Positions 1 to 9,302 are shown, counted from the stretch's first letter. The stretch: DNA of 48,871 bases from Scytonematopsis contorta HA4267-MV1 (GCA_019359035.1 JAHHIC010000077.1:1-48871), one strand, 5' to 3'. Numbers and translations are program-made. Notes: generated from the sequence alone by a model not told the origin.

Positions 1-87
1 TAAGATGCTACCGAAAAAACCACACAAGGTTTTATTATCTCAAATATTTGATAGAATAGCCTCATTGGGACGTATCCACGCCCCTAA

Positions 88-879
88 ACCTTCTGTCACC
101 ACTTCATAATTGGCGAAGGTATTGTTAAAGAAGATATATTAGCTGAACCTCTTACTAAAATTTTTTTGGCTTTCCTATGGTTTGGTTCTTTAGAACGTGC
201 CGGAGCTTACTGGTCTGATTGTTACAAAATTTTATCTAGTTTACGTGCCATTGACCCAAAAGACGACAAAAGCAACAGATTACTGCAAGAAGAACTTAAC
301 AATTTTCATATAAACTTGCAAAATAAGATGAAAAATTACGATTTTCACAATATAAAAATAAACAGATTATTAAAATATATAGAAAACTTTTTAATTAAAG
401 AAACTATCCAAGCCCATTTTCCAGAATACAAACAGACTAATAGATACGAACATGTTTTTAAAGAAATCAGCAATCAACTCAATAAAAGTTTTCAAACAAT
501 AGAATATACTTCTTGGAAACTGATTTTAGACGATTTTGAAGGTAAAGATTCAATCCCACTTATGACCATTCATAAAAGTAAAGGATTACAGTATCACACT
601 GTGATATTTGTTGGACTTGAGGACTCAGCATGGTGGAGCTTTCAAAAGAGTCCTGAAGAGTCTCGTGCGAGTTTTTTTGTCGCTTTTTCACGTGCTAAAC
701 AGCGTGTTATTTTTACTTACTGTCAAGAACGTGGCAAAGGTAAAGACAAAATATCATCTCTTTACGAAGTACTAAAGAATGCAGGAGTGAATACAGAAGT
801 GATTGAAGCTAACAAGAATTATCATTTTGATGATTCAGTTATGGAGTTTTACGCAAATTTACTGCTAAATAACACTTAG
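88..879 (+). pseudogene. 5'-truncated UvrD/Rep-family DNA helicase (possibly GajB-like)
   Basis: The reading frame is open from 88 to the stop at 877-879. It has no ATG, and the first usable start is a TTG at 166, giving 237 aa. Counted from that TTG, the C-terminal third carries superfamily-1 helicase motif V (TIHKSKGL) followed by VIFVGLEDSAWWSF, then motif VI (FFVAFSRAKQRVIF). The N-terminal half with the Walker A and B motifs is absent, while a complete family member is usually 500-700 aa. The frame upstream of the TTG (GEGIVKEDILAEPLTKIF) still reads like protein, so the homology appears to start before the TTG. I read this as the 3' remnant of a helicase gene. The AWWSF context recalls UvrD-like helicases of Gabija-type defence systems, but that assignment is from memory. 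The remnant cannot be an active helicase alone. Confidence 0.65.
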
Positions 880-1324
880 AAGTTTTCAGAACAGAACTGC
901 GTAGCTTTTTTACTTTACTTTTTACACAGAGAAGAAATAAATAAAGATTTATAATTAGGTAAATTTTTGCCGTGTAAAAACTTCATCTTGCACAAGCTGA
1001 CAAATTACCAGTAAGTTACTGCTGGTGTTGGAGAAAATGAGTAAAAATTTTAAAGTGGGTTTGCTTTAGTTTATTCTATAACAAACAATATGCTTTATAA
1101 ATTAATGAATTTGAAGGCACGGCTTAGATCCAAATGCAACCCAACTTTATTTAAGAATGTTTACATCTTTAACAATTATCTCAAAAGCTAAAAGCATTGC
1201 TACAAGAAAATTAATAAAAAAACTGGAAATTAGATATACAAATGTTTCAATGATGTAGCTATTTTGGTATGCTTTTTTTTTATATCATTTCAACTTAGCA
1301 GCATCACCCCCTGATAAATAGTAT
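880..1324. other. intergenic, no gene recognised
   Basis: This is about 445 bp of AT-rich sequence with stops in all frames. The longest ATG-initiated frame is about 33 codons, near 1159-1257, without a ribosome binding site. I see no clear terminator or promoter hexamers. It probably contains the promoter of the three-gene operon that starts at 1325. Confidence 0.5.
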
Positions 1325-2434
1325 ATGGATATTAGCGCTTTTGTCGATAATGGTTTTTCTCCTGGGAAGGAGTTTCGTGTAAAATTTTTGTCTAGTAATG
1401 AGTTTACTGTTGACACACTCCGAAAAATTATTTCATCAGGGACAAGTCATCTGAGAAAAGATGAAATCGCTACATGTTTAGGAAATGCACTTGAAAAAGG
1501 AGATATCACCTCAGAAGAAGTATTACTCACATACGTTAAGCAACCAAGGAAATGGTTGAGTATAAAACTAGGTAAGTGTGATTGTACACCTAATCTAAAT
1601 TCTTCTGCAACACTGCTGACGGAATTTGGCAAGGACGGTTGGTATGGTCCAATCGAAGACCCAAGTCAATGCAAAAAATGGTATATCAGAACATATAAAA
1701 TTATTGACCGTATTCTTACTGGGAGCGAAGACACGAATCAAGTAGATAAGCGAGATATTCGCTGGGCAGTAATTGCCGAGGTCGGTGAAGAATACACAGC
1801 TTTATCTTGGGATGGTTTCACCTATAGCTCAACAACTAAGGAACGTATAGACCAAACCGCTCAATTCCCTTTTTGGCATCATGTTCCTTATTTTTTTGAT
1901 GAACTAGCTAATCATTGCAAAGCTAAATGGGAACACCCTAATCTCCATAAGCTTGTACTACACGATATGTGGGATAAATATCTCAACAAACATCCTTATA
2001 AATGGAAACACTTACGTATTCGGGCAGAAGCTTCTGGACTTGCTATTAATGCTCATAGTTCCGGAGTGGGAGAAATTGACGTAAGGGGATTACAAGCTTT
2101 GTCACATCACATAGCAAAGTCTGTTGTAAATACACTTGATTTAGATGATGATGTAGAAAAAATAAGTAATGTTGAAGATGCTATTTTGTTAATCATGATA
2201 AAAGAGTGGGGAACTAAATCTTATGAATTTAGCCTTGACACGGAAGTAGTTTTGAGCGATACGGAGGCAGAAAGATTTAAAAAATACCTCTTCAAAGCAC
2301 ACTGCTATTTCGGATTAAAGCCTAATTCAAAAACTCAAGACTCTTTACAGCATCTTAAGTGCTATTCTGGGTATTATGGTGGTAGTACTTCGGTTCTGGA
2401 TTTTCTCCTGAATGAATTTGGACTTCGAGGCTAA
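1325..2434 (+). CDS. unrecognised 369-aa protein, first gene of a three-gene nuclease cassette
   Basis: I do not recognise this family. The 369-aa product has no signal peptide and no membrane segment. Residues 1-85 are charged and helical. The middle, about 140-260, is rich in Trp and His (RWAVIAEVGEEYTALSWDGF, FPFWHHVPYFF), and the C-terminus is YSGYYGG-rich. There is no P-loop and no obvious catalytic motif. The start is the ATG at 1325; no good Shine-Dalgarno precedes it. Only 4 nt separate its stop from the likely start of the next gene (2439), which is 7 nt from the nuclease gene, so the three are almost certainly one operon. By position it could be a target-recognition or regulatory subunit. 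This is inference from context only. Confidence 0.75.
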   Translation: MDISAFVDNGFSPGKEFRVKFLSSNEFTVDTLRKIISSGTSHLRKDEIATCLGNALEKGDITSEEVLLTYVKQPRKWLSIKLGKCDCTPNLNSSATLLTEFGKDGWYGPIEDPSQCKKWYIRTYKIIDRILTGSEDTNQVDKRDIRWAVIAEVGEEYTALSWDGFTYSSTTKERIDQTAQFPFWHHVPYFFDELANHCKAKWEHPNLHKLVLHDMWDKYLNKHPYKWKHLRIRAEASGLAINAHSSGVGEIDVRGLQALSHHIAKSVVNTLDLDDDVEKISNVEDAILLIMIKEWGTKSYEFSLDTEVVLSDTEAERFKKYLFKAHCYFGLKPNSKTQDSLQHLKCYSGYYGGSTSVLDFLLNEFGLRG

Positions 2435-2438
2435 AGTG

Positions 2439-2801
2439 ATGACTAGCTTCATCAGCAAAGGACATTTGGACTTTTTGTCCGATAAACAAAAGGCTGAACT
2501 TAGCAAACACATTCAGGCATCGGCAACAGCAATGCCGCATCAACTTGCTGTCCGATTAGGAATTGAATATCCTAAAGCTCTTGCTATTCTCACACTTCTT
2601 GAAGCGGAGGGACTTTGTGAACTTCAACTTCTTATTTATCACAATTGCGAACCAGATATACCTAAAGGAGCAATTCCTTTTGGTAAGGGTTTCCCAGATT
2701 TACCTTGGGTTTGTCCATCTTGTGAAAGTAGGGTGGAAGATTATAATGAACTGTCGTTCGATATCATGGCGCACTTCACGCAAAAAGTTAAATTTATTTG
2801 A
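2439..2801 (+). CDS. small winged-helix / zinc-ribbon protein
   Basis: The frame opens at an ATG at 2412 inside the previous gene. The ATG at 2439 is better supported: GAGG at 2427-2430 sits 8 nt upstream and the codon lies just after the preceding stop. This gives 120 aa. The N-terminal half resembles a winged helix: a helix, then AVRLGIEYPKALAILTLLEAEGLCEL. The C-terminal half carries probable metal ligands H68-x-C70 (YHNC) and C92-x-x-C95 (CPSC), consistent with a zinc ribbon. Such proteins typically bind DNA or act as adaptors. It sits between the 369-aa gene and a PD-(D/E)xK nuclease and may deliver the nuclease to DNA or regulate the operon. I cannot name a family; domain calls are from motif reading. 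Confidence 0.75.
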   Translation: MTSFISKGHLDFLSDKQKAELSKHIQASATAMPHQLAVRLGIEYPKALAILTLLEAEGLCELQLLIYHNCEPDIPKGAIPFGKGFPDLPWVCPSCESRVEDYNELSFDIMAHFTQKVKFI

Positions 2802-2808
2802 TTAAGTT

Positions 2809-3573
2809 ATGCGTAGTCAAGAGCAACTTGTTGAAGATATTATAAATGCTATGGAGTTGCTCGAAGCTGGAAATTCGGAATTGAATAAATTAGCCTCCTA
2901 TTTATACATAGCAGATAAGAGACTGCCGAATTACTTAGATAAGCTTAATGAATTTACAACAATAACTCAACCTACACTTAAAGAAACACAAGAAGCTGGT
3001 AAGTTACTAGAACAAATTGCTTTTCTTGCATTTAAAGGATTAAAAGGCGTTCAGAGCTTAAAAAGTTTTCAGTCCGCAGGACCTCAATATGATTTGTTAA
3101 TCAGTGGAGATGATATCCCTTGGAAAGGAGTTTGTAAAACTTTATATCTGGATTGGAATCAGAGAGATATTATTATTGAGGCAAAAGCTACAAAAGCATC
3201 TGTGCCTGATAAGCAATTTGCTAAATTATGTAACATCATGGAGTTGAACCTAAATGGTGCAGGTCTTGGTATTTTTTTTACCTTGAACGGAGCAACAGGT
3301 TTTCCCAAATCAGATAGCTCACGCAAGAGAACAGTTAGCGATTGTAGGCTTCGTCAAATAATTTTTTATGCTAAGACAAATAAAATTATAGTTGTTTTAG
3401 ACAAGGATGATATATTGCAGTTAGCTAAAAATGGTACTCTAATTCAAATACTTACTAGAAAAATCAGAGATTTATTTGAACTCAGTGGTCTATCTACGGT
3501 TTCTGCTGAACAATTTCAAGAAATAGATTTACCTGCGTACTTGAAAATTTTATATGATTCTCCTGATTCATGA
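2809..3573 (+). CDS. PD-(D/E)xK-fold nuclease (Mrr/restriction-endonuclease-like)
   Basis: This 254-aa product has a helical N-terminus (1-60) followed by a restriction-endonuclease-type core. Its elements are Glu68 in a helix (GKLLEQIAF), Asp95 at the start of a strand (GPQYDLLI), Glu124-x-Lys126 (IIIEAKATKA), and a helix rich in polar residues after it. This E...D...ExK order is the catalytic signature of the PD-(D/E)xK superfamily, so the nuclease should be metal-dependent and active. The start is 7 nt after the preceding stop with only a weak ribosome binding site, which suggests translational coupling. There is no methyltransferase nearby, so it is not a classical restriction-modification pair. 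A role in defence against foreign DNA is inferred from the fold and the neighbourhood. It could instead be a recombination or mobile-element nuclease. Confidence 0.8.
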   Translation: MRSQEQLVEDIINAMELLEAGNSELNKLASYLYIADKRLPNYLDKLNEFTTITQPTLKETQEAGKLLEQIAFLAFKGLKGVQSLKSFQSAGPQYDLLISGDDIPWKGVCKTLYLDWNQRDIIIEAKATKASVPDKQFAKLCNIMELNLNGAGLGIFFTLNGATGFPKSDSSRKRTVSDCRLRQIIFYAKTNKIIVVLDKDDILQLAKNGTLIQILTRKIRDLFELSGLSTVSAEQFQEIDLPAYLKILYDSPDS

Positions 3574-4188
3574 GCAATAATTTTGGAAATATATATTTTG
3601 TAATATATGGTGGTATGTCTCACCTTGGTTTGCATCATTGAGTGAAACCACTGGTTTTTTTGGTTACTACTGTACACAGCTTGATTCATCTGATTCAGGC
3701 TTAAAATTTGTCTATTTCCAAGATAGGAAAGCATTTGAGTATGAAGTCCTTTTGCTAACATGCTTGCTTTAAGAATAAGCAAATATAACCAGAAAATAGC
3801 AGGGAGACTTTATTAAAGCTAGAAATCGATTATCTACCCAATCTCGTTAGACTAAAATTAGTCCGACGGGCAGAAAAACATAATTTGGTATTAGATGAGT
3901 TGACTAATGCCAAAGCTTTTCGTTAAAAAAGAAAGTGTTTACCACCCTTTTATTAAATTAGGAAATAAGAAATACAGATAGATTAGTTTTTTTACTAAAC
4001 TTATACTTAATTGTATAAAAAAAATTGGAAACTATAACTTTAAAGGCTAATTTTTAAAATTGTTCCGGATTAAAGCTTTAATTTTCTTGTATTGCCTAAA
4101 TTATTTTTACGTAGGCAGTTAATTAGTGCTATCGAATACCATCTCTGTTATCTTAATTCCTAGAGGTTAATTAACTTGTGGTAGCCCA
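3574..4188. other. decayed sequence downstream of the nuclease cassette
   Basis: No complete gene is visible in this 615-bp gap. Two open stretches look like worn-down coding sequence. The first runs from about 3583 to 3772 on the plus strand, has no ATG, and reads WWYVSPWFASLSETTGFFGY before a stop. The second, around 3795-3925, reads LEIDYLPNLVRLKLVRRAEK and also lacks a start. Neither is recognised. The rest is very AT-rich, and the promoter of the HEAT-repeat gene probably lies in the last 150 bp. Confidence 0.4.
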
Positions 4189-4872
4189 ATGAGCCAAAAT
4201 TCAATCGAGCAAATTGAAATAAACCTGAGAAACGAAGCACTAAACGAGCGCAAAGCCGCTTTAGATGAACTCGCTGGATATCCCCCAGAAGTCGCTGTTC
4301 CAATTCTCCAAAAGCTTGCTAATGAAAGAGACTTTGGGCTGCGTCGTCTTGCGGTAATGGGTTTAGGGAATCATAAAACCGAAGCATCATTCCAAACCTT
4401 GGTAAATATTTTACAGCAGGATAATGATTCAAATGTATTAGCAGAAGCCGCTAACTCTATCTTTGATTTTGGTGACCCAGCCCTTCCTGAGCTTGTAAAA
4501 TTATTTGAAAAATCTGACAATTGGTTAGTTCGACAAACTGTGATTTCTCTGCTTGTGGAAACCGAACATCACGACGCATTACTCTCGGTTGCAACGGCTG
4601 CGCTCAAAGATGATACCGAAACCGTCAAAGAAATAGGCATTCTCGCGCTGGGTCAACTCCTAAAGTCTCCCTTAAAAAATCAGGCCTTAGCATTATTGGC
4701 TCAACTTGCCGAAGATTCCGAATGGCGTACTCGATGGAGAACTGCGATCGCACTCCAACATACCCAAGAACCGCAAGCAAAGGAACTCATTTTGAAGCTA
4801 CAGCGAGACGAGCATTTTCGAGTAGTAGCAGCAGCTTTGGAAGTTGCAGCAGCATGGGGAGAAAGTTTGTAG
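4189..4872 (+). CDS. HEAT-repeat protein, phycobilisome-lyase-like family
   Basis: The 227-aa product is built almost wholly of HEAT-like helical pairs about 30 aa apart. Examples are FGLRRLAVMGLGNHKTEASF, SNVLAEAANSIFDFGDPALP, WLVRQTVISLLVE and WRTRWRTAIALQHTQEPQAK. This architecture is shared by the cyanobacterial CpcE/F phycobilin lyases and NblB-type proteins, which act on chromophorylated phycobiliproteins. Others of this type are general scaffolds. There is no signal peptide, so it is cytoplasmic. It stands alone, with no phycobilisome genes nearby, so a lyase role cannot be claimed. A HIP1 octamer lies inside the gene at 4744-4751. Confidence 0.8.
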   Translation: MSQNSIEQIEINLRNEALNERKAALDELAGYPPEVAVPILQKLANERDFGLRRLAVMGLGNHKTEASFQTLVNILQQDNDSNVLAEAANSIFDFGDPALPELVKLFEKSDNWLVRQTVISLLVETEHHDALLSVATAALKDDTETVKEIGILALGQLLKSPLKNQALALLAQLAEDSEWRTRWRTAIALQHTQEPQAKELILKLQRDEHFRVVAAALEVAAAWGESL

Positions 4873-5004
4873 GCTTTCTCACACACAAATGTTTATGAAG
4901 ATATCTCAATTTGGCAGAAATATTTGCGAATCTGAGTATTCGGTCCTAACAAGCGAAGACTTTCGGTTTAAGATTAAGGATTTATAGTACTCCTGGGCTA
5001 TTCT

Positions 5005-5208
5005 TTATTCTTTGGGAATTTTTTTCTTTTCCTCTTGTCCGACTTGTTCTACTTGTTGTCTGACTTCCTCAATTAAGCTTGCGGCACATGTTGCTAAGCT
5101 ACAAAAAGTTTTTGCTTTGTGAATAAATTCTGTATCACGCTGAGCGAAAAATACTAGAATAAGTAAAAAAAAGTCGGCAATAGCAAGAGTCAATTTAAAT
5201 GATTTCAT
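5005..5208 (-). CDS. possible small membrane-anchored protein
   Basis: The frame is longer (to 5280), but the ATG at 5208 gives a plausible 67-aa product: a short basic start, one hydrophobic segment (LTLAIADFFLLILVFFA), then a charged helical tail (EEVRQQVEQVGQEEKKKIPKE). No good ribosome binding site is seen. Base composition and amino-acid make-up are reasonable for a single-pass membrane protein. No family is recognised and it may be a chance frame. Confidence 0.35.
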   Translation of the reverse strand: MKSFKLTLAIADFFLLILVFFAQRDTEFIHKAKTFCSLATCAASLIEEVRQQVEQVGQEEKKKIPKE

Positions 5209-5429
5209 ACGCAAAGAATAATGAGTGCTAGAGAACAGTTGTGTAAATAAACCCTGAAAATAAACCCTGAAAATCAACAATGACGGGCACGTGAAGCATT
5301 CCTTCTATCGCGTCCGTCGTAGTAATTTCCTATCAATGGAACAGTTATTATTCTGGAATTAAATTGTTCTAAATACACTCACATACTCGGCGTTTTTTGC
5401 TCGGAGATAATGTGAGGAAAATACACCAA

Positions 5430-5846
5430 TTATCTCTGGTGTCGCCCATGCTGAATCGAAAGCTTATACATTAGTCCATATATATTGTCGTCAGCACGAT
5501 AACTAATATCTATTTCGCAAAAGCCTTGACCATAGTTAACAGTTTCATGCAACGCAGCATTAACAAATACTAGTACTTGTGGAATATCGAGCCTAGGTTG
5601 GTACTCGCGAGGGAAATTTGGTATGTTCCACGTAGTGATATCTAACGAGTTAATAACGAATTCGATGACATCACCGCTCTGACATTTAACTTGATATCTC
5701 TTCAGGTGTGGTTGTAGATAGCTCCTTCTACAGTTAACCTGAATTCTACCATTGCAGCAAAACTCCTCGAAGGTTTCCAATCTTTTTCGACAATACCCTA
5801 GTATCTGGTTGATTGATTCGGGCGCGGGCGCTTCGGGTATCAACAT
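5430..5846 (-). CDS. hypothetical protein, 138 aa
   Basis: I do not recognise this product. It has an N-terminal helix (ESINQILGYCRKRLETFEEF), then alternating strands with four cysteines in the first 55 residues (CCNGRIQVNCRRS, VKCQSGDV), and ends in a basic tail (QHGRHQR). There is no signal peptide or membrane segment. The start ATG at 5846 follows a weak GAAAG. The gene is isolated and divergent from the large gene at 6072. It looks like a compact alpha/beta domain, and nothing supports a function. Confidence 0.55.
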   Translation of the reverse strand: MLIPEAPAPESINQILGYCRKRLETFEEFCCNGRIQVNCRRSYLQPHLKRYQVKCQSGDVIEFVINSLDITTWNIPNFPREYQPRLDIPQVLVFVNAALHETVNYGQGFCEIDISYRADDNIYGLMYKLSIQHGRHQR

Positions 5847-6071
5847 ACACTTTCTTTATAAGGGCTTTAAAGTAACTTTAGCATAGTCTTCTGTAAATAG
5901 TATTAACTAAAACAATTTTATTGACAAGTAATATTGATTTACAATATATTTGAACTGAAAATAATTAATTAAACAAAAAATGAACATTTCAGGACGAAAA
6001 AATATCTAAAATGCGTTTAGTATTGTAGTAAGCTGTAAAAAAAAATTACAGATATTTAGGTGATGGGGATT

Positions 6072-8942
6072 ATGAGTGTGGAAAAAACTTCTGGGGAACA
6101 AGAGCAGTTGCCGGAATTGCTTGATTTTATCATCAACAAGTTGGGAATAACACCAAGAAATATTTCGGAGTGGAAAGAAAACAGCCGACCACCAATGGCT
6201 AAAGAGCAAGAAGAGCTACGGGAGTTGCTCAATTTTATAGTCAACGAATTGGGGGTGACACAGGTTGAGCTTTCGAGTTGGATGGGGGTAAGTCGGCCGT
6301 TAGTCAATAAATTCCTCAAGTACAACGAGCAGACAGAGCGACTACCAATTAAACGTGAGGGATTGATAGACCTATGCACAATGTTAGGACTCCGAGAGCT
6401 AATAAACCTCCAAGGAAAGCTTCATAATAATCACGAAACCTCCAAACCAAAATCATCAAGTGTAAATGCAAATTCCTCTGATGCTACGGGAAGAGAGAGC
6501 TTGCAACCAGAGCAGTTACGTAGATTATTTGCAGAAGTTGGGGTTGATGAACTCCTTGAAGCTGCTGGACTACTACCTGTAAAAACCCAAGTAATTCGCG
6601 TCACACCAGAACGATTTGTACCAATTGCTCAAATGGCAGCCTTATTTGAACTGTTGAGCCTGGAAGATTTACTTTCTACCACCCAAGGAATTTTGTCTAT
6701 CATCAGTCCCAAGTTGTTTCAGACGCATTCGGAGGACTCAAATTCTGACGCACTGGAACATTTAATTGAGAGTCTGGAGCAGTCTTCTCAGTTAGATACC
6801 CCAAATATTCCAACACCATCGCAGTTAGAAACGTTGAAATCTCTGATTAAAAATCAGCCTCATAATTCTTCCTCAGAAATCCCGGATGTGTTAGAAGCAT
6901 CGAAAATTAATGAATTGGAATCCTTGGTAAGTAATTTACCCAAATCCACTCAAGATACAAGATGGAAGTTACATCCAATTTTAGGAGTCAAACGCCGTCT
7001 GGATATTATTAAAAAGTTACGTCAAGCATCTCAAGCAATGCTTGCAGCAGGAAAAACTAAATTTTCACAGCAAGAAGCTATTTCCCTATTTTTGAGCATT
7101 GCAATTAAAGAACGAATACCTAACAATTTGCCAAACTTGCATATTCGCGTGCAAAAAGTGGAGTTTAAAACGCTGTCCTACACAATTACTCGGAAAAAGG
7201 AATACAATAACCTTTATCAAATGTTGGTCGAGCTTGTATACGACGGGGAGCGCAAATTAAAAAACCCGAAACATTTGGAAGAATCTGAGGCTAGGGTAAT
7301 CAAACCGGAGTTGCTTGACTTATTAGACCCAGTTTTAATGGTAACTGTAACCTCTCGTTTTGGCTTAGGTGAATCAGAGGATTCCATAGACGACCAATTA
7401 GCCCAATGGACTTATACTTCCAGCAACACGATGCTAGAGAATGCTATGAGTGCCTGCGGATTACTATTGGGAATAAGCGAAGAAATAGCAAATATCATCG
7501 TCTATACTAAAGCGTTGGATGGTGGTGTTTATTCTTTGGTAGAAGCCTGCGTAGTTATTGGCAAAAATCAACACCAGTATCAAGGAATTTGGGTTGACCG
7601 GGATTTGACAATCGTGATTCTTCAAGCAACTGTCTGCGCGGCAAAGCAAAGGTTAGCTGAACAAGAGCGTGAGGGCAAGCTTGATTTGCAAATCTACGTA
7701 TCCGCCTGCAAAAGTATCTCAAAATTGCGCCAGCAAATAGACTCTACGCGCAAAGCTTTTCAAGACTTTGATTTCTGTAAATCCGAACAACTTAATGAAG
7801 CTGCGAAAACTGCACAAGATGAGTTAATAAAAATTCCCAATCAGCAAATTTACTTTTCGCTACGTCTCAGTCTCTACCGCTCCTATTTATTAGCAAAACT
7901 TTTGCAATTGCGGCTGATGAATTTGCAAGGTGACATCAAAAACGCTGGAGAAATTATTAAAGACATTGAAAGTGTGCTTAATGAAGATGAAGCTGTGAAA
8001 AATGAACTTTTCCCCATACAGACCCTTTTGCAAGCTGAACGTTACCTTTACAAACTGTCCAGCGGAGATGTTGGGGATTTATCAGACTCAGCCTCCCCAA
8101 GTGCTTGGCTAGAACTTGACGAATGGAACCAAAAAATTCGTAATACAATTAAACCTCGTAAATTTTACAGAGACCCTGGATTCGATGTTTACCAAGCACT
8201 ATCAGAAATTTACGGAAATTATGCCCGCATGAAATTTTATCTTTCCCACGACGATAAAGTTTTAAAAACCGCAGCCGAAGAGTTTCTCCAAGCTGCACAC
8301 TATGCATTACGCATTGGTTCTAAACAGCGTGCTGCACGTTGGTTTGCCCTTGCTGGAAGGGTGTGGGTACGTCTTGGTGATGAAAACTTCTCTAAGCAAG
8401 CGCTAGCAGTTGCCGAAGAATTAGCACCAGCAAATTTAACTTCCGGGCATAGTCGAAGTTTTCGCCAAGCTATATATTCTGAGATTAATTTACTCAGGGG
8501 AGAGATTTTACTTGTAATTCAAGACAACAGCAACGAAGCAATTAAACGATTTTTAGAAGCACTAAAAGGCTCTACTTACCTTAAGTTAAACCGTCGAATG
8601 TGTGATGCACTCATAAATATTGCCAGGTGCTCAGAAAAGCTCGACAACCGTAGTGTTAAGAACGATTTGGAAAACATTTTTACCAGAGATGGTCGCCTTT
8701 TTGCTAAAAACCACCTTTTAGAGGCGGGTACAAACCCCGCTGTTGAAAAAGTTATCAAGCTACTGCACGACTTATGGGAAAGAGAAGACAATCCAACTTG
8801 GTATACTGTACGCCAAGATTTTTCTAGTCTTGCTGCCGAGATATGGCAGAAATGGCACGACAGTGCCAACCCTAAATCCAACAAAAAACACCCTATCGTA
8901 GAACAAATTGAAAATGGGAAGCTGCACACACGAATAAAATAA
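6072..8942 (+). CDS. large HTH-like / helical-repeat protein
   Basis: This is a 957-aa protein counted from the ATG at 6072. The frame also allows GTG 6060 and ATG 6063, but TAGG at 6057-6060 best fits 6072. The N-terminus has two tandem copies of a helix-turn-helix-like unit. The first reads LLDFIINKLGITPRNISEW and the second LLNFIVNELGVTQVELSSWM followed by GVSRPLVNKFL; the second keeps the XRE-like pattern better. Residues of roughly 300-960 are strongly helical, with TPR-like pairs near the C-terminus (AAEEFLQAAHYALRIG, RAARWFALAGRVWVRLGDEN). No P-loop or catalytic motif is visible, so it is not an obvious STAND ATPase. I do not recognise the family. A DNA-binding or scaffolding regulator is a reasonable guess. 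The small gene at 9028 follows by 85 bp. Confidence 0.8.
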   Translation: MSVEKTSGEQEQLPELLDFIINKLGITPRNISEWKENSRPPMAKEQEELRELLNFIVNELGVTQVELSSWMGVSRPLVNKFLKYNEQTERLPIKREGLIDLCTMLGLRELINLQGKLHNNHETSKPKSSSVNANSSDATGRESLQPEQLRRLFAEVGVDELLEAAGLLPVKTQVIRVTPERFVPIAQMAALFELLSLEDLLSTTQGILSIISPKLFQTHSEDSNSDALEHLIESLEQSSQLDTPNIPTPSQLETLKSLIKNQPHNSSSEIPDVLEASKINELESLVSNLPKSTQDTRWKLHPILGVKRRLDIIKKLRQASQAMLAAGKTKFSQQEAISLFLSIAIKERIPNNLPNLHIRVQKVEFKTLSYTITRKKEYNNLYQMLVELVYDGERKLKNPKHLEESEARVIKPELLDLLDPVLMVTVTSRFGLGESEDSIDDQLAQWTYTSSNTMLENAMSACGLLLGISEEIANIIVYTKALDGGVYSLVEACVVIGKNQHQYQGIWVDRDLTIVILQATVCAAKQRLAEQEREGKLDLQIYVSACKSISKLRQQIDSTRKAFQDFDFCKSEQLNEAAKTAQDELIKIPNQQIYFSLRLSLYRSYLLAKLLQLRLMNLQGDIKNAGEIIKDIESVLNEDEAVKNELFPIQTLLQAERYLYKLSSGDVGDLSDSASPSAWLELDEWNQKIRNTIKPRKFYRDPGFDVYQALSEIYGNYARMKFYLSHDDKVLKTAAEEFLQAAHYALRIGSKQRAARWFALAGRVWVRLGDENFSKQALAVAEELAPANLTSGHSRSFRQAIYSEINLLRGEILLVIQDNSNEAIKRFLEALKGSTYLKLNRRMCDALINIARCSEKLDNRSVKNDLENIFTRDGRLFAKNHLLEAGTNPAVEKVIKLLHDLWEREDNPTWYTVRQDFSSLAAEIWQKWHDSANPKSNKKHPIVEQIENGKLHTRIK

Positions 8943-9027
8943 GAACAAACTCGTGAAAATGTTATAAACAGCTAACATAGAATAGGCAACCCCCATACTT
9001 AAAATTACTTAACAAAGGCGGTAGAAA

Positions 9028-9288
9028 ATGGGTCGTTTAAATCCCTACTCCCTACAGATGCAGATTACCCAGATGTTTGAATCCGGGCAATCATTTTTTG
9101 CCTTAACAAAAGTACAAGATTGGTTAAAGGAGCGCAATCAAAACCCAGCAGACTACGAAATTATATTCCATAAAAAACCTGCTCCTCCAGGTTCCGGAAA
9201 AGTAATGGTTGTAGAAATAGAACTGCGTCGTAGAGACGGACAACCCACAGAAGCTTGGTTGCAGGAGCAAGCAAATTTACACGCTTGA
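9028..9288 (+). CDS. hypothetical protein, 86 aa
   Basis: This small soluble protein has a helix-rich start (LQMQITQMFESGQSFFALTK), a KVQDWLKERNQNPADYEI segment and a final strand (KVMVVEIELRRRD). The charge and strand/helix pattern fit a real gene. It begins 85 bp after the 957-aa gene on the same strand and may be cotranscribed. No family is recognised. Confidence 0.6.
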   Translation: MGRLNPYSLQMQITQMFESGQSFFALTKVQDWLKERNQNPADYEIIFHKKPAPPGSGKVMVVEIELRRRDGQPTEAWLQEQANLHA

Positions 9289-9302
9289 TAAAAGGTTATC
9301 AC

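Noticed and set aside
2563-2805. 80-aa frame inside the winged-helix gene
   Set aside because: It lies in a shifted frame of a better-supported gene, has low-complexity hydrophobic content and no ribosome binding site.
3516-3782. Minus-strand 88-aa frame over the nuclease 3' end
   Set aside because: It overlaps the nuclease and opposes a protein-like plus-strand remnant; composition is not gene-like.
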